Assembly: GCA_031278075.1 (NCBI GenBank) | Contig: JAITLE010000004.1 | Coordinates: forward strand, 1 to 6,286 | Source: Bifidobacteriaceae bacterium | GTDB lineage: Bacteria; Actinomycetota; Actinomycetes; Actinomycetales; WQXJ01 | Direction of reading: 5' to 3' | Length of the DNA: 6,286 bases | Part shown: piece by piece, positions 5,975 through 6,286 of the stretch | How the letters are laid out: every line of letters begins with the position of its first letter | Numbering within the stretch: position 1 is the first letter of the stretch | Position numbers and translations under genes: made by a program | The notes under the pieces: generated by a model | Database searches by the model: none | Seen by the model: only the letters and a program-made list of their open reading frames with translations | Told to the model about the DNA's origin: nothing

Positions 5975-6054
5975 GCGCCACGCCACGGGCCGCAGACCCC
6001 GATCCGCCGAAGCGCCAACCCCCGGCTCCACCCTCAAATGCGAATAGCCAGAAA

Positions 6055-6107
6055 GGCCACCCGGAAAAGGACCCCGGCCACAATCCGAGGCGCCTCGCCG
6101 GGTGGCC
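6055..6107 (-). repeat. second inverted repeat with an inner palindrome
   Basis: GGCCACCCGG (6055-6064) pairs perfectly with CCGGGTGGCC (6098-6107) around a 33-nt centre. That centre ends in the 12-bp palindrome CGAGGCGCCTCG (6086-6097), abutting the right arm. On the - strand the stem is followed by TTTCT, a weak T-run. The design resembles the repeat at 5898-5974. The rest of the 338-bp gene-free stretch (5908-6245) shows no coding signal on either strand that I trust. Confidence 0.55.
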
Positions 6108-6116
6108 GATCCTGCC

Positions 6117-6175
6117 TTGCCCACGGGCGGCGTGGGGAGTACTCTCAAGTTGAAAGGTCCTAAACGGGTTCCTTT
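6117..6175 (+). promoter_or_regulatory. candidate promoter and leader of the right-edge gene
   Basis: TTGCCC (6117-6122) and TACTCT (6140-6145) are separated by 17 bp, an acceptable but weak vegetative promoter. It would give a leader of roughly 95 nt. That leader begins with an imperfect inverted repeat, AAAGG (6153-6157) with CCTTT (6171-6175) plus inner CC/GG pairs, followed by TTTGACG. A short GGGC/GCCC hairpin (6216-6226) lies close to the ribosome site. An alternative -35 (TTGACG, 6175-6180) has no matching -10. Confidence 0.25.
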
Positions 6176-6245
6176 TGACGTCCTGTTGGGCGTGTTTTCT
6201 GGCGGAGCGGCCGGGGGGCTTCGCCCAAACAGTTAGGACAACCAC

Positions 6246-6286
6246 ATGAGAAGCAAGAAGTTCATGTCGTTCCTGTCGGGTTCGGG
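6246..6286 (+). CDS. 5' end of a gene cut off by the window edge
   Basis: The ATG at 6246 follows AGGA (6235-6238) by 7 nt and opens a frame, MRSKKFMSFLSGS, that continues past the window. The basic start (R2, K4, K5) followed by F-M-S-F-L looks like the beginning of a signal peptide or membrane anchor, so an exported protein is plausible. Thirteen codons cannot identify the family. The long structured leader upstream suggests regulated expression. Confidence 0.5.
   Translation, partial: MRSKKFMSFLSGS

Noticed and set aside
5473..6018. A 181-codon open frame on the - strand that could have explained the leftward terminator
   Set aside because: It overlaps the DUF6788-like gene antisense, runs through the structured region, shows no domain pattern, and its product is Arg/Pro/Gly-rich as in shadow frames. 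It also begins to the right of the hairpin and would run through it.
5890..6110. A CRISPR array or tRNA in the structured region
   Set aside because: There are no regularly spaced direct repeats and no cloverleaf. The signals are two inverted repeats with different sequences.
5783..6163. A 126-codon + strand frame spanning the region after the DUF6788-like gene, considered as a truncated transposase
   Set aside because: The protein is Arg/Ser/Pro-rich with no DDE or other transposase motif, starts inside the real gene, and crosses both inverted repeats.

Overview
The window comes from a very GC-rich bacterium, most probably an actinomycete (Actinomycetota). This rests on strong G/C third-position bias, GTG and probably TTG start codons, alanine-rich proteins, and the style of the kinase, regulator and ABC exporter. 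I cannot name the genus. Every credible gene lies on the + strand.

Layout. Bases 1-204 hold no firm gene. The first 157 bases may carry the decayed or out-of-frame end of an upstream gene. Just before the first gene is a pair of CTTAA direct repeats suited to an OmpR-type regulator. Bases 205-3232 are a three-gene signalling operon. It encodes a single-pass membrane protein with an extracytoplasmic PepSY domain, an EnvZ/BaeS-type sensor histidine kinase (GTG start), and an OmpR/PhoB-type response regulator whose ATG overlaps the kinase stop (ATGA). Bases 3400-5304 encode a half-size ABC exporter with fused permease and ATPase.

Bases 5305-5514 are non-coding, with several hairpins and a TACAAT box inside a perfect 9-bp inverted repeat. 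Next is a small three-cysteine protein (about 5515-5907) resembling the DUF6788 family. Bases 5908-6245 are non-coding but strongly structured, with two long inverted repeats of similar design, each holding a smaller palindrome and each followed by T residues on the - strand. A new + strand gene starts at 6246 and leaves the window after 13 codons.

How it works together. The PepSY protein, kinase and regulator probably form one envelope-sensing circuit. The PepSY protein and the kinase sensor domain would sit outside the membrane, and the regulator may act on the operon's own promoter. The ABC exporter may belong to the same response or be independent; there is a 167-bp gap and no shared signal I can see. 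The part most worth a second look is 5470-6110: an isolated small gene with an operator-like palindrome over its promoter, followed by paired complex hairpins and no visible transposase.
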